Counted from the first letter of the stretch, positions 1-6,435 are shown. The stretch is DNA of 14,195 nt from Collinsella sp. (GCA_031295725.1 JAUMNV010000093.1:1-14195); one strand, 5' to 3'. The notes: a model not told the origin generated them from the sequence alone. Program-made: numbers and translations.

Positions 1-42
1 ACCCTTGGTGGTGGGCCCTGCGTGGGGTCACACCCCAAGGGT
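1..42. repeat. Inverted repeat at the window edge
   Basis: ACCCTTGG (1-8) is the exact reverse complement of CCAAGGGT (35-42), enclosing a GC-rich loop. No T-tract follows on either visible side, so a terminator cannot be claimed. The repeat may be cut by the window start. Confidence 0.45.
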
Positions 43-74
43 AATGCTCCGCCTGACCGCTTTCAAGCTCGTTG

Positions 75-174
75 TGGGTCGAATTTGGGTCGAATTATTC
101 CGCGTACTTTTCTTTCGTAAATCTATGAAAACATCAAATGACCTGGAGTTATATTGACTTCAATTTGGGTCGAA
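75..174 (+). repeat. Three GGGTCGAA direct repeats beside the tRNA-fragment att site
   Basis: TGGGTCGAATT occurs twice in perfect head-to-tail tandem (75-85 and 86-96). A third copy, TGGGTCGAA, lies at 166-174, about 30 bp before the tRNA fragment. Short direct repeats next to an attachment core are typical of arm-type binding sites of tyrosine integrases and of excisionase sites. That role is inferred; no integrase gene is in the window. Confidence 0.6.
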
Positions 175-203
175 ATGTCTGAATGAAACAACGTCGTAGC
201 GAC

Positions 204-248
204 CTCATAACCCGAAGGTCGGTGGTTCAAATCCGCCCCCCGCGACCA
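204..248 (+). mobile_element. attR-like site: 3' half of tRNA(fMet) gene
   Basis: From 204 the sequence reads as the 3' half of a bacterial initiator tRNA. It has anticodon loop CTCATAA with CAT at 206-208, the 3' stem CCCGA with the three C residues typical of initiators, and a T arm GGTGG-TTCAAAT-CCGCC (221-237). A seven-base acceptor strand CCCCGCG (238-244), discriminator A and encoded CCA (246-248) follow. The bases before 204 cannot form the 5' anticodon strand, and no CGCGGGG acceptor 5' strand, D arm or 5' half is present. This is not a functional tRNA. It matches the duplicated 3' end left when an integrative element inserts in a tRNA gene. The complete tRNA would then lie to the left, outside the window, with element DNA in between. 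Confidence 0.75.
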
Positions 249-257
249 TGAAACTTC

Positions 258-289
258 AGGTCGGAAGCATAAAAGCTCCCGACCTTTTT
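258..289 (+). terminator. Rho-independent terminator after the tRNA fragment
   Basis: AGGTCGG (258-264) pairs with CCGACCT (279-285), with an inner AGC/GCT pairing, followed directly by TTTT (286-289). It sits ten bases after the CCA of the tRNA fragment. It is therefore probably the original terminator of the tRNA gene, now separated from the promoter and 5' half by the inserted DNA. Confidence 0.8.
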
Positions 290-507
290 CTTTGTCTAGG
301 GGTTTCGGCATCTCTCGTTCTTTGGGTACCTCGAGGCGGGCAATCAGATAGATGCTTACGAGTATCATAGGGTCTTTTTACGTCGCGGTCGTGTCTCGTA
401 CTGGTGCGCCGCTCTTTGTGGGACGTGTCACTTTGCCATAGGTTGTCCGGCGGCGGGGCGCAGGTCGTTCCCCGTGGCGTCGCTCCTTTCGACGCTACGC
501 TGCCTGG
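290..507. other. Non-coding stretch between att site and MGMT-family gene
   Basis: No open frame here has a convincing ribosome site or recognisable domain. A GC-rich hairpin, GTGGCGTCG (474-482) with CGACGCTAC (490-498, one G-T pair), lies just past the stop of the minus-strand gene. It could act as a weak transcription end, but no T-tract follows. Confidence 0.5.
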
Positions 508-816
508 CTACTCGTTCCACTGGTGCTTTTTCATGTCGACGCAGCCGTTGTCTCGGAAGGCGACTCCTTCCTCCGTCAGTAGTGCTCGCTGGTCGGGGAA
601 GTTTGGCGCGAGGCGTCCCGCGTGGTTGACGACGCGGTGGCAGGGATAATCGCCGTAGCGATCCGCCTCGCTCAGCACCGCTCCGACCAGGCGAGAGTTT
701 TTCTCCCTGCCGATGAGGCGCGCTATCTGACCGTACGAGGCGACGCATCCCGCCGGAATCTCTGCCACGACGGAGAGAATCTCATAAACCAAATCTTCGT
801 CCAGGACTTTTCCCAT
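508..816 (-). CDS. MGMT-family (alkyltransferase-like) DNA-binding protein
   Basis: A 102-residue protein of the O6-alkylguanine-DNA alkyltransferase C-terminal-domain family. It shows the helix-turn-helix recognition stretch ASYGQIARLIG (26-36) and the active-site motif PCHRVV with Cys59. Alkyltransferase-like (ATL) proteins usually have Trp here, so this one keeps the methyl acceptor. The end of the domain (QRALLTEEGVAF, about 77-88) lacks the usual GG...K stretch of full Ogt/Ada and resembles ATL proteins. The N-terminal ribonuclease-like domain is absent, as in ATL proteins. It may repair or flag alkylated guanine. The start at 816 was chosen over an upstream ATG (927) because GGGAG lies eight bases before it and the domain begins there. 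It is downstream of the CBS gene with a 173-bp gap, so co-transcription is uncertain. Confidence 0.85.
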   Translation of the reverse strand: MGKVLDEDLVYEILSVVAEIPAGCVASYGQIARLIGREKNSRLVGAVLSEADRYGDYPCHRVVNHAGRLAPNFPDQRALLTEEGVAFRDNGCVDMKKHQWNE

Positions 817-899
817 CGTATCGCTCCCGTGTTCGCTTTTGCCTTCGGGGGCGCGGCGCCGATCACCCGTGCTGCGATTTTCGCAGCTCCCCTTACGAA

Positions 900-957
900 G
901 CATCGAGGGAAAGCGCGTGCGTGTCAAGGTTGTCTGGTCCAGTTGCTGGCTCGATGC
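900..957. repeat. Inverted repeat between CBS and MGMT-family genes
   Basis: GCATCGAG (900-907) and CTCGATGC (950-957) are perfect complements around a 42-base spacer. On the minus strand the spacer carries TTGACA (922-927), a consensus -35 hexamer pointing at the MGMT-family gene, but only a weak -10 follows. A separate small hairpin, GCTGCGA/TCGCAGC, is at 871-887. This could be a regulated promoter for the MGMT-family gene, but the evidence is thin. Confidence 0.35.
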
Positions 958-989
958 CTCGAGATGTTCGCCTCAAGTGCGACCTGCCC

Positions 990-1496
990 CTATTGGAAAA
1001 GGATGCCGAAGATGTATTTGGTGATGGCGGAGCGGCGGATGACCCCCACGAGTTTGCCCTCGTCATCAACCACAGGAAGCTTCTTGAACTTCTTCTTCGC
1101 CAGCAGCGCGGCGACGCGGGCGATGCTCTGCTCGGGACGGGCACACACTACCTGGCGCGTCGCGAAATCCATGACGCAGCGATCCTTCAGGTCTTCGATG
1201 CGCTGCTCAAGGCTCTGATCGTCGAAGTACAGCATGGACGCGTCGCCGCCCGTGAAGATGGTGTGAGCGCGATGCTGCGCGATGGCTCCCATGACATCGC
1301 CGTCGGAGATGAACCCGACCACCTGGTTGCGCTCATCGATTACGGGCATGCTGCTCACCTCGTTTTCGGCGAGCATGCGCACCACGTCGGAAATCGTGCA
1401 ATCCTGCGTGCAGGTGAACGGCTCTTCAATCATGATGCTCGAAACGGGCGTCCCCTCGAGCTCGAGCGGGATGCGCTCGGACAGAATCTCGGACAT
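990..1496 (-). CDS. Two-CBS-domain protein
   Basis: A 168-residue cytoplasmic protein made of a CBS pair and little else. The first CBS domain spans about residues 17-75 (MPVIDERNQVVGFISDGDV core). The second spans about 107-165 (LPVVDDEGKLVGVIRRSAI core), with a linker of about 30 residues between. Stand-alone CBS pairs usually bind adenine nucleotides and signal energy state to a partner; the ligand here cannot be read from sequence. The start codon lies three bases after the MFS stop (TAA-GCG-ATG), and its AGGAGG site overlaps the last MFS codons. The two are therefore almost certainly translated from one mRNA. This suggests, without proving, that the CBS protein acts together with the exporter. 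Confidence 0.9.
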   Translation of the reverse strand: MSEILSERIPLELEGTPVSSIMIEEPFTCTQDCTISDVVRMLAENEVSSMPVIDERNQVVGFISDGDVMGAIAQHRAHTIFTGGDASMLYFDDQSLEQRIEDLKDRCVMDFATRQVVCARPEQSIARVAALLAKKKFKKLPVVDDEGKLVGVIRRSAITKYIFGILFQ

Positions 1497-1499
1497 CGC

Positions 1500-2939
1500 T
1501 TATGCCTCCTTCGTTTTCGGTGCGGTTTTCTTGGTGCGCACGCTGAATATGGCGCAGATAAGGGAAACGAGGCCGATTGCCGCGCACACCTTGTAAGCGA
1601 CGCCCGCGCCCACGGCGGTGGCTACTTGGATGCTCGCATCGACGCCGGCCGACGCGGTGACGCTTGTCATGACCGTGATGATGAGCGCCGTGCACAAACC
1701 GCCGGCGACCTGGCGGCCGGTGTTCGCGATGGCGTTGCCGTGGGCGATCATGTCATTTTTCAAGGCATTGACACCCCATGTGTTCACCGGCATGTTCGCG
1801 AGCGACTGGCCGGCGGACTGCAGCATGCAGAACAGCGCAACCACCAAGATGGGCGTGTTTACCGTCGAAAGCGAGAGCAGGAACAGGGCGCCGGTCATGA
1901 GGGCCAGGCCGACGATCGAGATGGCACGCGGACCGAACTTGTCGAACACCACGCCGGAGATAGGGCTGATGATGATGCCCACCGCCGCGGCGGGAAGCAT
2001 GGCCATGCCGGTTTCGAAGGCCGAAGCGCCAAGCGAGGTTTGCAGCAGCAACGGCAACAGCGTGTTGGTGACCAGGCATGCGGCGTTGATGAGCGTGACG
2101 ATGATGGCGGCCACGCGGAACTCGCGCGTCTTGAGCGTGCCCAGTTGAAGCAGCGGGTCCTCGATTTTGCCCTGGCGTACGACGAACAGCACCAAGCACA
2201 CGACACCCGCGACAATCGAGCCGAGCACCACGGGGTTGCCCCAACCCATCGACGAGGCGCTCGAGAACCCGTAGAGAAGTCCGCCGAAGGCGATGGTGGA
2301 GAGGACGACCGAGGGCAGGTCGAGCTTGGGGTTCTTCAGCTCGCCCACGTTTTTCAGCATGAACACGCCCAGCACCAGCACGAGAATTGCGAGGGGGACG
2401 ATGGCGCCGATCATGGTGCGACAGCCGTACGTGTCGATCACCGCACCGCCTACGACGGGGCCGACCGCGGGACCCGCCGACATGACGATGCCCGCCATGC
2501 CCATAGCCGTTCCTCGTTTCTCGACGGGGAACACCAGCATGGGAACCACCGAGACAAGCGGCATGAGCACGCCTGAGCCCGCCGCTTGCAACACGCGACC
2601 GATGATGAGGAACAGGAAATCAGGGGCTGCGGCGCACAGCAGCGTGCCCAGCGCGAACACCAGCGTCGCCCCGAAGAATAGCGCGCGGGTGCTGAACTTG
2701 TCGATAAGGAACGCCGAAACGGGGACCATGATGCCGCTCACCAGCGGGTATATGGACATGATCCACTGGGCAGTCGAGGCATCGATGGCGAAATCGGACA
2801 TGATGACCGGCAGCGCAGGCGACATCACCGTTTGGTTCAGTAGCGCCAAGAAGGCACCCAGGACGACGACCGCGACGATGCGGATCTGGGTACCGGTAAT
2901 GCGCCCATTGGCGGGCGCGACCGTACAATTATCAGACAT
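1500..2939 (-). CDS. DHA2-type MFS exporter (EmrB/QacA-like)
   Basis: A 479-residue integral membrane protein with about 14 predicted hydrophobic helices, the size and layout of the DHA2 drug:H+ antiporter family. Family marks are LNQTVMSPALPVIMSDF in helix 1 (34-50), a motif-A-like loop around DKFSTR (80-85), and the antiporter motif C, GPAVGPVVGG (156-165). It probably exports a hydrophobic or cationic compound in exchange for protons; the substrate cannot be told. The ribosome site AAGGAAG precedes the ATG at 2939. A 7+7-bp inverted repeat at 3002-3022 lies about 65 bases upstream and could bind a regulator. It is the first gene of a pair with the CBS protein downstream. Confidence 0.9.
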   Translation of the reverse strand: MSDNCTVAPANGRITGTQIRIVAVVVLGAFLALLNQTVMSPALPVIMSDFAIDASTAQWIMSIYPLVSGIMVPVSAFLIDKFSTRALFFGATLVFALGTLLCAAAPDFLFLIIGRVLQAAGSGVLMPLVSVVPMLVFPVEKRGTAMGMAGIVMSAGPAVGPVVGGAVIDTYGCRTMIGAIVPLAILVLVLGVFMLKNVGELKNPKLDLPSVVLSTIAFGGLLYGFSSASSMGWGNPVVLGSIVAGVVCLVLFVVRQGKIEDPLLQLGTLKTREFRVAAIIVTLINAACLVTNTLLPLLLQTSLGASAFETGMAMLPAAAVGIIISPISGVVFDKFGPRAISIVGLALMTGALFLLSLSTVNTPILVVALFCMLQSAGQSLANMPVNTWGVNALKNDMIAHGNAIANTGRQVAGGLCTALIITVMTSVTASAGVDASIQVATAVGAGVAYKVCAAIGLVSLICAIFSVRTKKTAPKTKEA

Positions 2940-3001
2940 AAGCTTCCTTCGTATCTATTCGATTCTTCGCCGAAGGCGCGCCGGCCCACGGGCGAAATAA
3001 C

Positions 3002-3022
3002 ATGCACGTGCTATGCGTGCAT
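3002..3022. promoter_or_regulatory. Candidate operator upstream of MFS exporter
   Basis: Perfect 7-bp arms ATGCACG and CGTGCAT around seven bases, 62-82 bp upstream of the MFS start. Size and symmetry fit a dimeric repressor site (TetR or MarR type), but no regulator gene lies beside it. Confidence 0.35.
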
Positions 3023-3078
3023 CAGATACGACAGGAAGAAAGCGGCTGCTCAGAGCGCACTTGGGGAACAACAGAAGA

Positions 3079-3098
3079 GGCCCCGTATACCAGGGGCC
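3079..3098 (-). terminator. GC-rich hairpin, possible leader attenuator or terminator
   Basis: GGCCCC (3079-3084) pairs with GGGGCC (3093-3098) around an 8-base loop. On the minus strand it is followed by TCTTCTGTTGTT, which is T-rich but not a clean tract. It lies about 140 bases upstream of the MFS gene on the transcribed side, so it could end or attenuate minus-strand transcription. Confidence 0.4.
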
Positions 3099-3459
3099 GC
3101 CGAATTGCGATGTATGCTTTGGTCAAATCCTTCATAGCGGGGAGGTATTCTAGCAGCCGTCTTCGCCCCTTTCAAGGGATGTAACCCAGACGTTGATTTT
3201 CTTCACCGAGGCGCCATCGTTGACGGGTGGCGTGCTTCTCTATCGCCACACCGCGGGGCGAGGGAACGCCGCGGCGAGCTTGTACATCGGCTATGTGTGC
3301 AGCTGCGAGCGTGTCGCCGGCGCGCGCTGGGCGCCAGTCCGATCCGGCCGACTCTTGCCGACGGTCGGTCGCCGTCCTCCTCCATCTCCGCCTGCTCTGT
3401 TTTTGTTCGGCTCCCTTGTCGCATCATGGACGGACGAGAATTGAGCGAAGGCGGTACGT

Positions 3460-3801
3460 ATGAACATCCAGATATTCGGCACGAAGAAAAGCTTCGATAC
3501 TAAGAAGGCGCAGCGCTATTTCAAGGAACGTCGTGTGAAGTTCCAGTTCATCGACTTGAAGGAAAAGGGGATGAGCAAAGGCGAGCTCGAAAGCGTGGCG
3601 CGCGCCGTCGGCGGGATCGACGCTGTGATCGATCCAAAGGCGAAAGATGCCGACACGGTTGCGCTCGTACAGTATCTTGCTGCCGACCAGAAATTCGAAA
3701 AGGTGCTCGATAACCAGCAGATTCTTCGTGAGCCCATCGTTCGCAACGGCCGCCAGGCAACCGTTGGCTACGAGCCTGACGTGTGGAAGGGCTGGGAATA
3801 A
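3460..3801 (+). CDS. Cysteine-free ArsC/Spx-fold protein
   Basis: A 113-residue protein of the ArsC/YffB/Spx thioredoxin-fold family. The N-terminal strand and helix (IQIFGTKKSFDTKKAQRYF) align with the YffB pattern YGIKNCDTIKKA, and the C-terminal REPIVRNGRQATVG matches the conserved R-P-I turn and following strand. Length is normal for the family. The active-site cysteine position holds Ser11, and there is no cysteine anywhere in the protein. It cannot use the thiol chemistry of arsenate reductases or the CxxC redox switch of Spx. It may be a structural or regulatory member, or bind RNA polymerase in a redox-independent way; that is speculation. GAAGGCGG precedes the ATG with suitable spacing. 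It is monocistronic and followed by a strong hairpin. Confidence 0.88.
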   Translation: MNIQIFGTKKSFDTKKAQRYFKERRVKFQFIDLKEKGMSKGELESVARAVGGIDAVIDPKAKDADTVALVQYLAADQKFEKVLDNQQILREPIVRNGRQATVGYEPDVWKGWE

Positions 3802-3805
3802 AGCG

Positions 3806-3847
3806 AAGCGCCCACGCCCGTGGTTTTATCCACGGACGCGGGCGCTT
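3806..3847 (+). terminator. Long hairpin after the ArsC-like gene
   Basis: AAGCGCCC (3806-3813) pairs with GGGCGCTT (3840-3847), and CCGTGG (3818-3823) with CCACGG (3830-3835), around loop TTTTAT. It starts five bases after the stop codon. There is no long T-tract, but position and stability fit a terminator. Confidence 0.65.
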
Positions 3848-3876
3848 GCGTAAGACGTCTCTTGTCGTTTGAGTGG

Positions 3877-3925
3877 AGCGCCCCGGCGGCGCTGAACAAC
3901 GCGCCCCGGTGACGTGGCTCGGGGC
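3877..3925 (-). terminator. Stacked GC hairpins past the dehydratase gene
   Basis: Two stems lie between the converging ArsC-like and dehydratase genes: GCCCCG/CGGGGC (3903-3908 with 3920-3925) and AGCGCC/GGCGCT (3877-3882 with 3888-3893). On the minus strand the first is followed by GCGTTGTTC, a poor T-tract. They probably end dehydratase transcription jointly. Confidence 0.45.
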
Positions 3926-3973
3926 TCTTTGTGCCGCACATCTATGAGAGGAGATATTTGATGCGCATGGGCA

Positions 3974-5752
3974 CTACTCCATGTAGCCACCCTGAATGGC
4001 GGAAACTGCATGCTCGGTAAAGAACTTGAGCGTGCCGGAGGTATAGCGATTAGCCTTGGGCTTCCAAGCGGCTCGGCGCTCGGCCAGGACGGCATCGATC
4101 TCGGCCGGCTCCATCTCCTTGCCGGCGATGCCCACAATAGACAGCGAGCGCTCGGGGATGTTGATCTGGATAAGGTCGCCCTCCTCGATCAGGGCAATCG
4201 GGCCGCCCACGGCAGCCTCGGGCGAAACGTGACCGATAGCCGGGCCCTTGGAGGCGCCGGAGAAGCGGCCATCGGTGATAAGGGCAATGCTCGCACCCAG
4301 CTCGGGATCGCTGGCGATAGCCTCGGTGGTGTAGAACATCTCGGGCATACCGGAACCCTTGGGGCCCTCATAGCGAATGATGACGGCGTCGCCGGGCTTG
4401 ACCTCGTGCGTCAGGACGGCGTGGATAGCGTCCTCCTCGCAGTCGAACGGACGCGCCTTAAGCGTGGCCTGGAACATCTCGCGCGGAACAACCGTGTGCT
4501 TGACGACGGCGCCCTCGGGAGCAAGGTTGCCGTGGAGGATGGCGATGGAGCCGTCGGTACCAAAGGCCTGGTCAAACGGGCGAATGATGTCCTCGCGCTT
4601 GAGGTTCCACTTCTCCAGGTAGCGGCCGCACTTCTCGTAGTAACCGTTGTTCTTAAGGTCCTCGAGGTTTTCGCCGAGGGTCTTGCCGGTGACGGTCATG
4701 ACATCGAGGTGGAGCATCGACTTGATCTCCTCCATGATGCGCGGCACGCCGCCCGCATAGTAGAAGAACTGCGCCGGCCACTCACCTGCGGGGCGAACGT
4801 TGAGCAGGTAGTGGGCGCCACGGTGCAGGCGATCGAAGTCGTCGGCGGACATCTCGATGCCAAACTCGCGGGCAATCGCGGGGATATGCAGCAGCGAGTT
4901 GGTGGAGCCCGAAATGGCGCCGTGGACCATGATGAGGTTCTCGAAGGACTCCTTGGTCACGATGTCGCGCGGGCACAGGTTGTGCTCGGAGAGCCACACG
5001 GACTGACGGCCGGCCTCGCGGGCAAACTCGCGCAGGTCGGAGCTAGTTGCGGGCAGCAGGGCGGTACCGGGGAGCATAAGGCCCAGGGCCTCGGCGGTAA
5101 CCTGCATGGTCGAGGCGGTGCCCATAAAGGAGCAGGCGCCGCAGCTGGGGCATGCGTTGTGCTTGGCAAACTCGAGCTCCTCGCGGGAAATCTCGCCGCG
5201 CTCATAGCGGGCCGAGATGGCGCCGAGCTGCTCCAGGGTCAACAGATCGGGACCGGCATCCATGACACCGCCGGTAACGACGATGGAGGGGATGTTGATG
5301 CGGCCCATGGCCATAAGGTTCGCAGGCAGGCCCTTATCGCAGCTGGCAACAAAGACGCCGGCGTCGAACGGGGTGGCCTTGGCATGAATCTCGATCATGT
5401 TGGCGATCATGTCGCGACTGGGCAGCGAGTAGTTGATGCCGTCGTGGCCCTGGGCCTCGCCGTCGCAGATATCGGTGCAGAAGTAACGGGCACCATGACC
5501 GCCAGCCTCGGCAACGCCGGCACGGACCTCCTCGACCAACTCAAACAGGCCGGCAGAACCCGGATGCGAGTCGCCGAACGTCGACTCGATAATGACCTGC
5601 GGCTTGTCCAGATCCTCGATGGACCAGCCAGAGCCCAGACGCAGCGGGTCCATCTCGGGGCTGATGGTGCGGAACTTGCCGGAACGCGGCTGCAGCTTGG
5701 CAACCAGGTCGGCTGCCTCCTGCTGAATCTGTGCCTTGGTCTTCTCGTCCAT
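3974..5752 (-). CDS. IlvD/Edd-family dehydratase, YjhG/YagF-like (probable sugar-acid dehydratase)
   Basis: A 592-residue cytoplasmic iron-sulfur dehydratase. Three cysteines sit at the cluster-ligand positions: Cys96 (CDGEAQGHDG), Cys138 (SCDKGLPA) and Cys207 (GACSFMGTAST). The catalytic region TDGRFSGAS (493-501) and GHVSPEA follow. The family removes water from 2,3-dihydroxy acids. Automatic annotation would probably say dihydroxy-acid dehydratase (IlvD). However, CDKGLPA, MVHGAISGSTNSLLHIPAIA, AGGVPRIM, VMTVTGKTLGENL and GNLAPEGAVVK resemble the E. coli sugar-acid dehydratases YjhG/YagF. The adjoining GntP permease and FadR-type regulator fragments also point to sugar-acid catabolism. The start at 5752 was preferred to 5788 because AGAGGAGAG lies just before it. 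The gene is intact although its probable operon partners are broken. Confidence 0.9.
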   Translation of the reverse strand: MDEKTKAQIQQEAADLVAKLQPRSGKFRTISPEMDPLRLGSGWSIEDLDKPQVIIESTFGDSHPGSAGLFELVEEVRAGVAEAGGHGARYFCTDICDGEAQGHDGINYSLPSRDMIANMIEIHAKATPFDAGVFVASCDKGLPANLMAMGRINIPSIVVTGGVMDAGPDLLTLEQLGAISARYERGEISREELEFAKHNACPSCGACSFMGTASTMQVTAEALGLMLPGTALLPATSSDLREFAREAGRQSVWLSEHNLCPRDIVTKESFENLIMVHGAISGSTNSLLHIPAIAREFGIEMSADDFDRLHRGAHYLLNVRPAGEWPAQFFYYAGGVPRIMEEIKSMLHLDVMTVTGKTLGENLEDLKNNGYYEKCGRYLEKWNLKREDIIRPFDQAFGTDGSIAILHGNLAPEGAVVKHTVVPREMFQATLKARPFDCEEDAIHAVLTHEVKPGDAVIIRYEGPKGSGMPEMFYTTEAIASDPELGASIALITDGRFSGASKGPAIGHVSPEAAVGGPIALIEEGDLIQINIPERSLSIVGIAGKEMEPAEIDAVLAERRAAWKPKANRYTSGTLKFFTEHAVSAIQGGYME

Positions 5753-5783
5753 GATGCTCTCCTCTTTTGATTTGAACGGTTGT

Positions 5784-5796
5784 ACCAATCGTTGGT
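5784..5796. promoter_or_regulatory. Palindrome ACCAATCGTTGGT upstream of the dehydratase
   Basis: A 13-bp perfect dyad centred at 5790, about 35 bases before the dehydratase start. It overlaps TTGTACCA (5780-5787), which fits the TNGT-ACNA type of FadR-subfamily operators. With a FadR-type regulator remnant 250 bp away, it may be the former operator. No clear promoter hexamers are visible. Confidence 0.4.
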
Positions 5797-5820
5797 TAAT
5801 GAATCAGGTGTAAATGGGTA

Positions 5821-5837
5821 CCGAGCGATGCGCTCGG
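5821..5837 (-). repeat. Hairpin between permease remnant and dehydratase
   Basis: CCGAGCG-ATG-CGCTCGG is a perfect 7-bp stem in the gap between the two minus-strand reading frames. No T-tract follows in the direction of transcription. An mRNA processing or stability element is possible. Confidence 0.45.
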
Positions 5838-5860
5838 CAAAAGATGCTTAGCCACGCGAA

Positions 5861-6043
5861 CTAGGCGAAGAACGAAATCACCAGGGCGCAGGCAAGACCC
5901 GAAAGGCCGATGAGCGTCTCCATAACGGTCCAGGACTTGAGGGTGGTCTTCTCGTCAATCTCCAGGAACGAGGAGCACATCCAAAAACCGGCATCGTTGA
6001 CGTGCGAGAGGGCCGTGGCACCGCCGCAGATAGCACGCATGGC
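5861..6043 (-). pseudogene. GntP-family permease, 3' remnant
   Basis: About 59 codons of the C-terminus of a gluconate/sugar-acid:H+ symporter of the GntP family, ending in a normal TAG. The recognisable part is GGATALSHVNDAGFW, followed by EKTTLKSWTVMETLIGL and a final hydrophobic helix. This is the characteristic last segment of GntP proteins, whose normal length is near 440-450 residues. Everything upstream is missing, including start and ribosome site. The homology stops where homology to a plus-strand regulator begins (6033-6043), so the fragment ends at a deletion joint and not at a point mutation. It lies upstream of the dehydratase on the same strand and was probably its operon partner. 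Confidence 0.85.
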
Positions 6044-6401
6044 GGCCGAGCACGCAACCAACGACCAGGTCGTCTGTATCAAAGAGCTCTGCGACGAATC
6101 CGAGCGCCTGGCCGAGGCCGGTGAGGATTACTCCGCCGCCGACACCGCGTTCCACAATGCCATTGCCGAGAGCTCCGGAAACCTCGTCGTTCCCCGCCTG
6201 ATGGGCGTGTTCAAGGCATCCGTCCCCCTCTTTATCGACGTGACCGGCAAAAAGCTCGTCGAGGAAACTATCCGCACGCACCGCGATGTGGCCGACGCCA
6301 TCGCCTCACGCAATCCCACCGCCGTGCACGACGCGATGTATCTGCACCTGGTGTATAACCGCAACATGATTGCGGAGGGAGCAGAAGCAAAAGGCATTTA
6401 G
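6033..6401 (+). pseudogene. FadR/GntR-type regulator, 3' remnant (FCD domain)
   Basis: About 121 codons of the C-terminal FCD effector domain of a FadR-subfamily GntR regulator, with a normal TAG. Visible marks are FHNAIAESSGN, whose His is a usual metal/ligand residue, and THRDVADAIASRNPTAVHDAMYLHL, the typical last FCD helices. The DNA-binding winged helix and the start are missing. The frame stays open upstream to an ATG at 5910, but that part is only the reverse side of the permease remnant. The regulator originally ran divergently from the permease, the usual layout for autoregulated sugar-acid operons. The encoded fragment cannot bind DNA. Confidence 0.85.
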
Positions 6402-6435
6402 GGCCCGACAATAATCTTTCTTTGGCAAAACGCAG

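Larger units (their letters stand above)
2940..3459. other. Non-coding region between divergent MFS and ArsC-like genes
   Basis: About 520 bp without a convincing gene. It contains ATGCACG-N7-CGTGCAT (3002-3022), a GGCCCC-N8-GGGGCC hairpin (3079-3098) and an 11-bp palindrome CCGACGGTCGG (3358-3368). Short open frames exist on both strands but have no good ribosome site or recognisable domain. Both flanking genes must be transcribed from here, yet I see no clear -35/-10 pair. Confidence 0.5.

Noticed and set aside
175..248. Full functional tRNA gene
   Set aside because: No 5' acceptor strand, D arm or 5' anticodon strand can be formed from the bases before 204.
921..2576. Plus-strand open frame of 551 codons opposite the CBS and MFS genes
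   Set aside because: It is the antisense of two well-supported genes, is extremely rich in His, Gly, Asp and Arg, and shows no domain or ribosome site.
2940..3459. Riboswitch or T-box in the long non-coding region
   Set aside because: I could not match any conserved riboswitch core; only isolated short hairpins are visible.
3193..3503. Short plus-strand open frames upstream of the ArsC-like gene
   Set aside because: They overlap one another in different frames, lack ribosome sites, and are rich in Arg, Pro and Ser as in chance GC-rich frames.
4010..5770. Plus-strand open frame of 586 codons opposite the dehydratase
   Set aside because: Its limits mirror the real gene, its composition is that of GC-rich antisense frames, and it has no recognisable motif.
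5910..6401. Complete 163-codon plus-strand gene starting at 5910
   Set aside because: The first ~40 codons are the reverse side of the permease remnant and match no regulator domain; no ribosome site precedes 5910.
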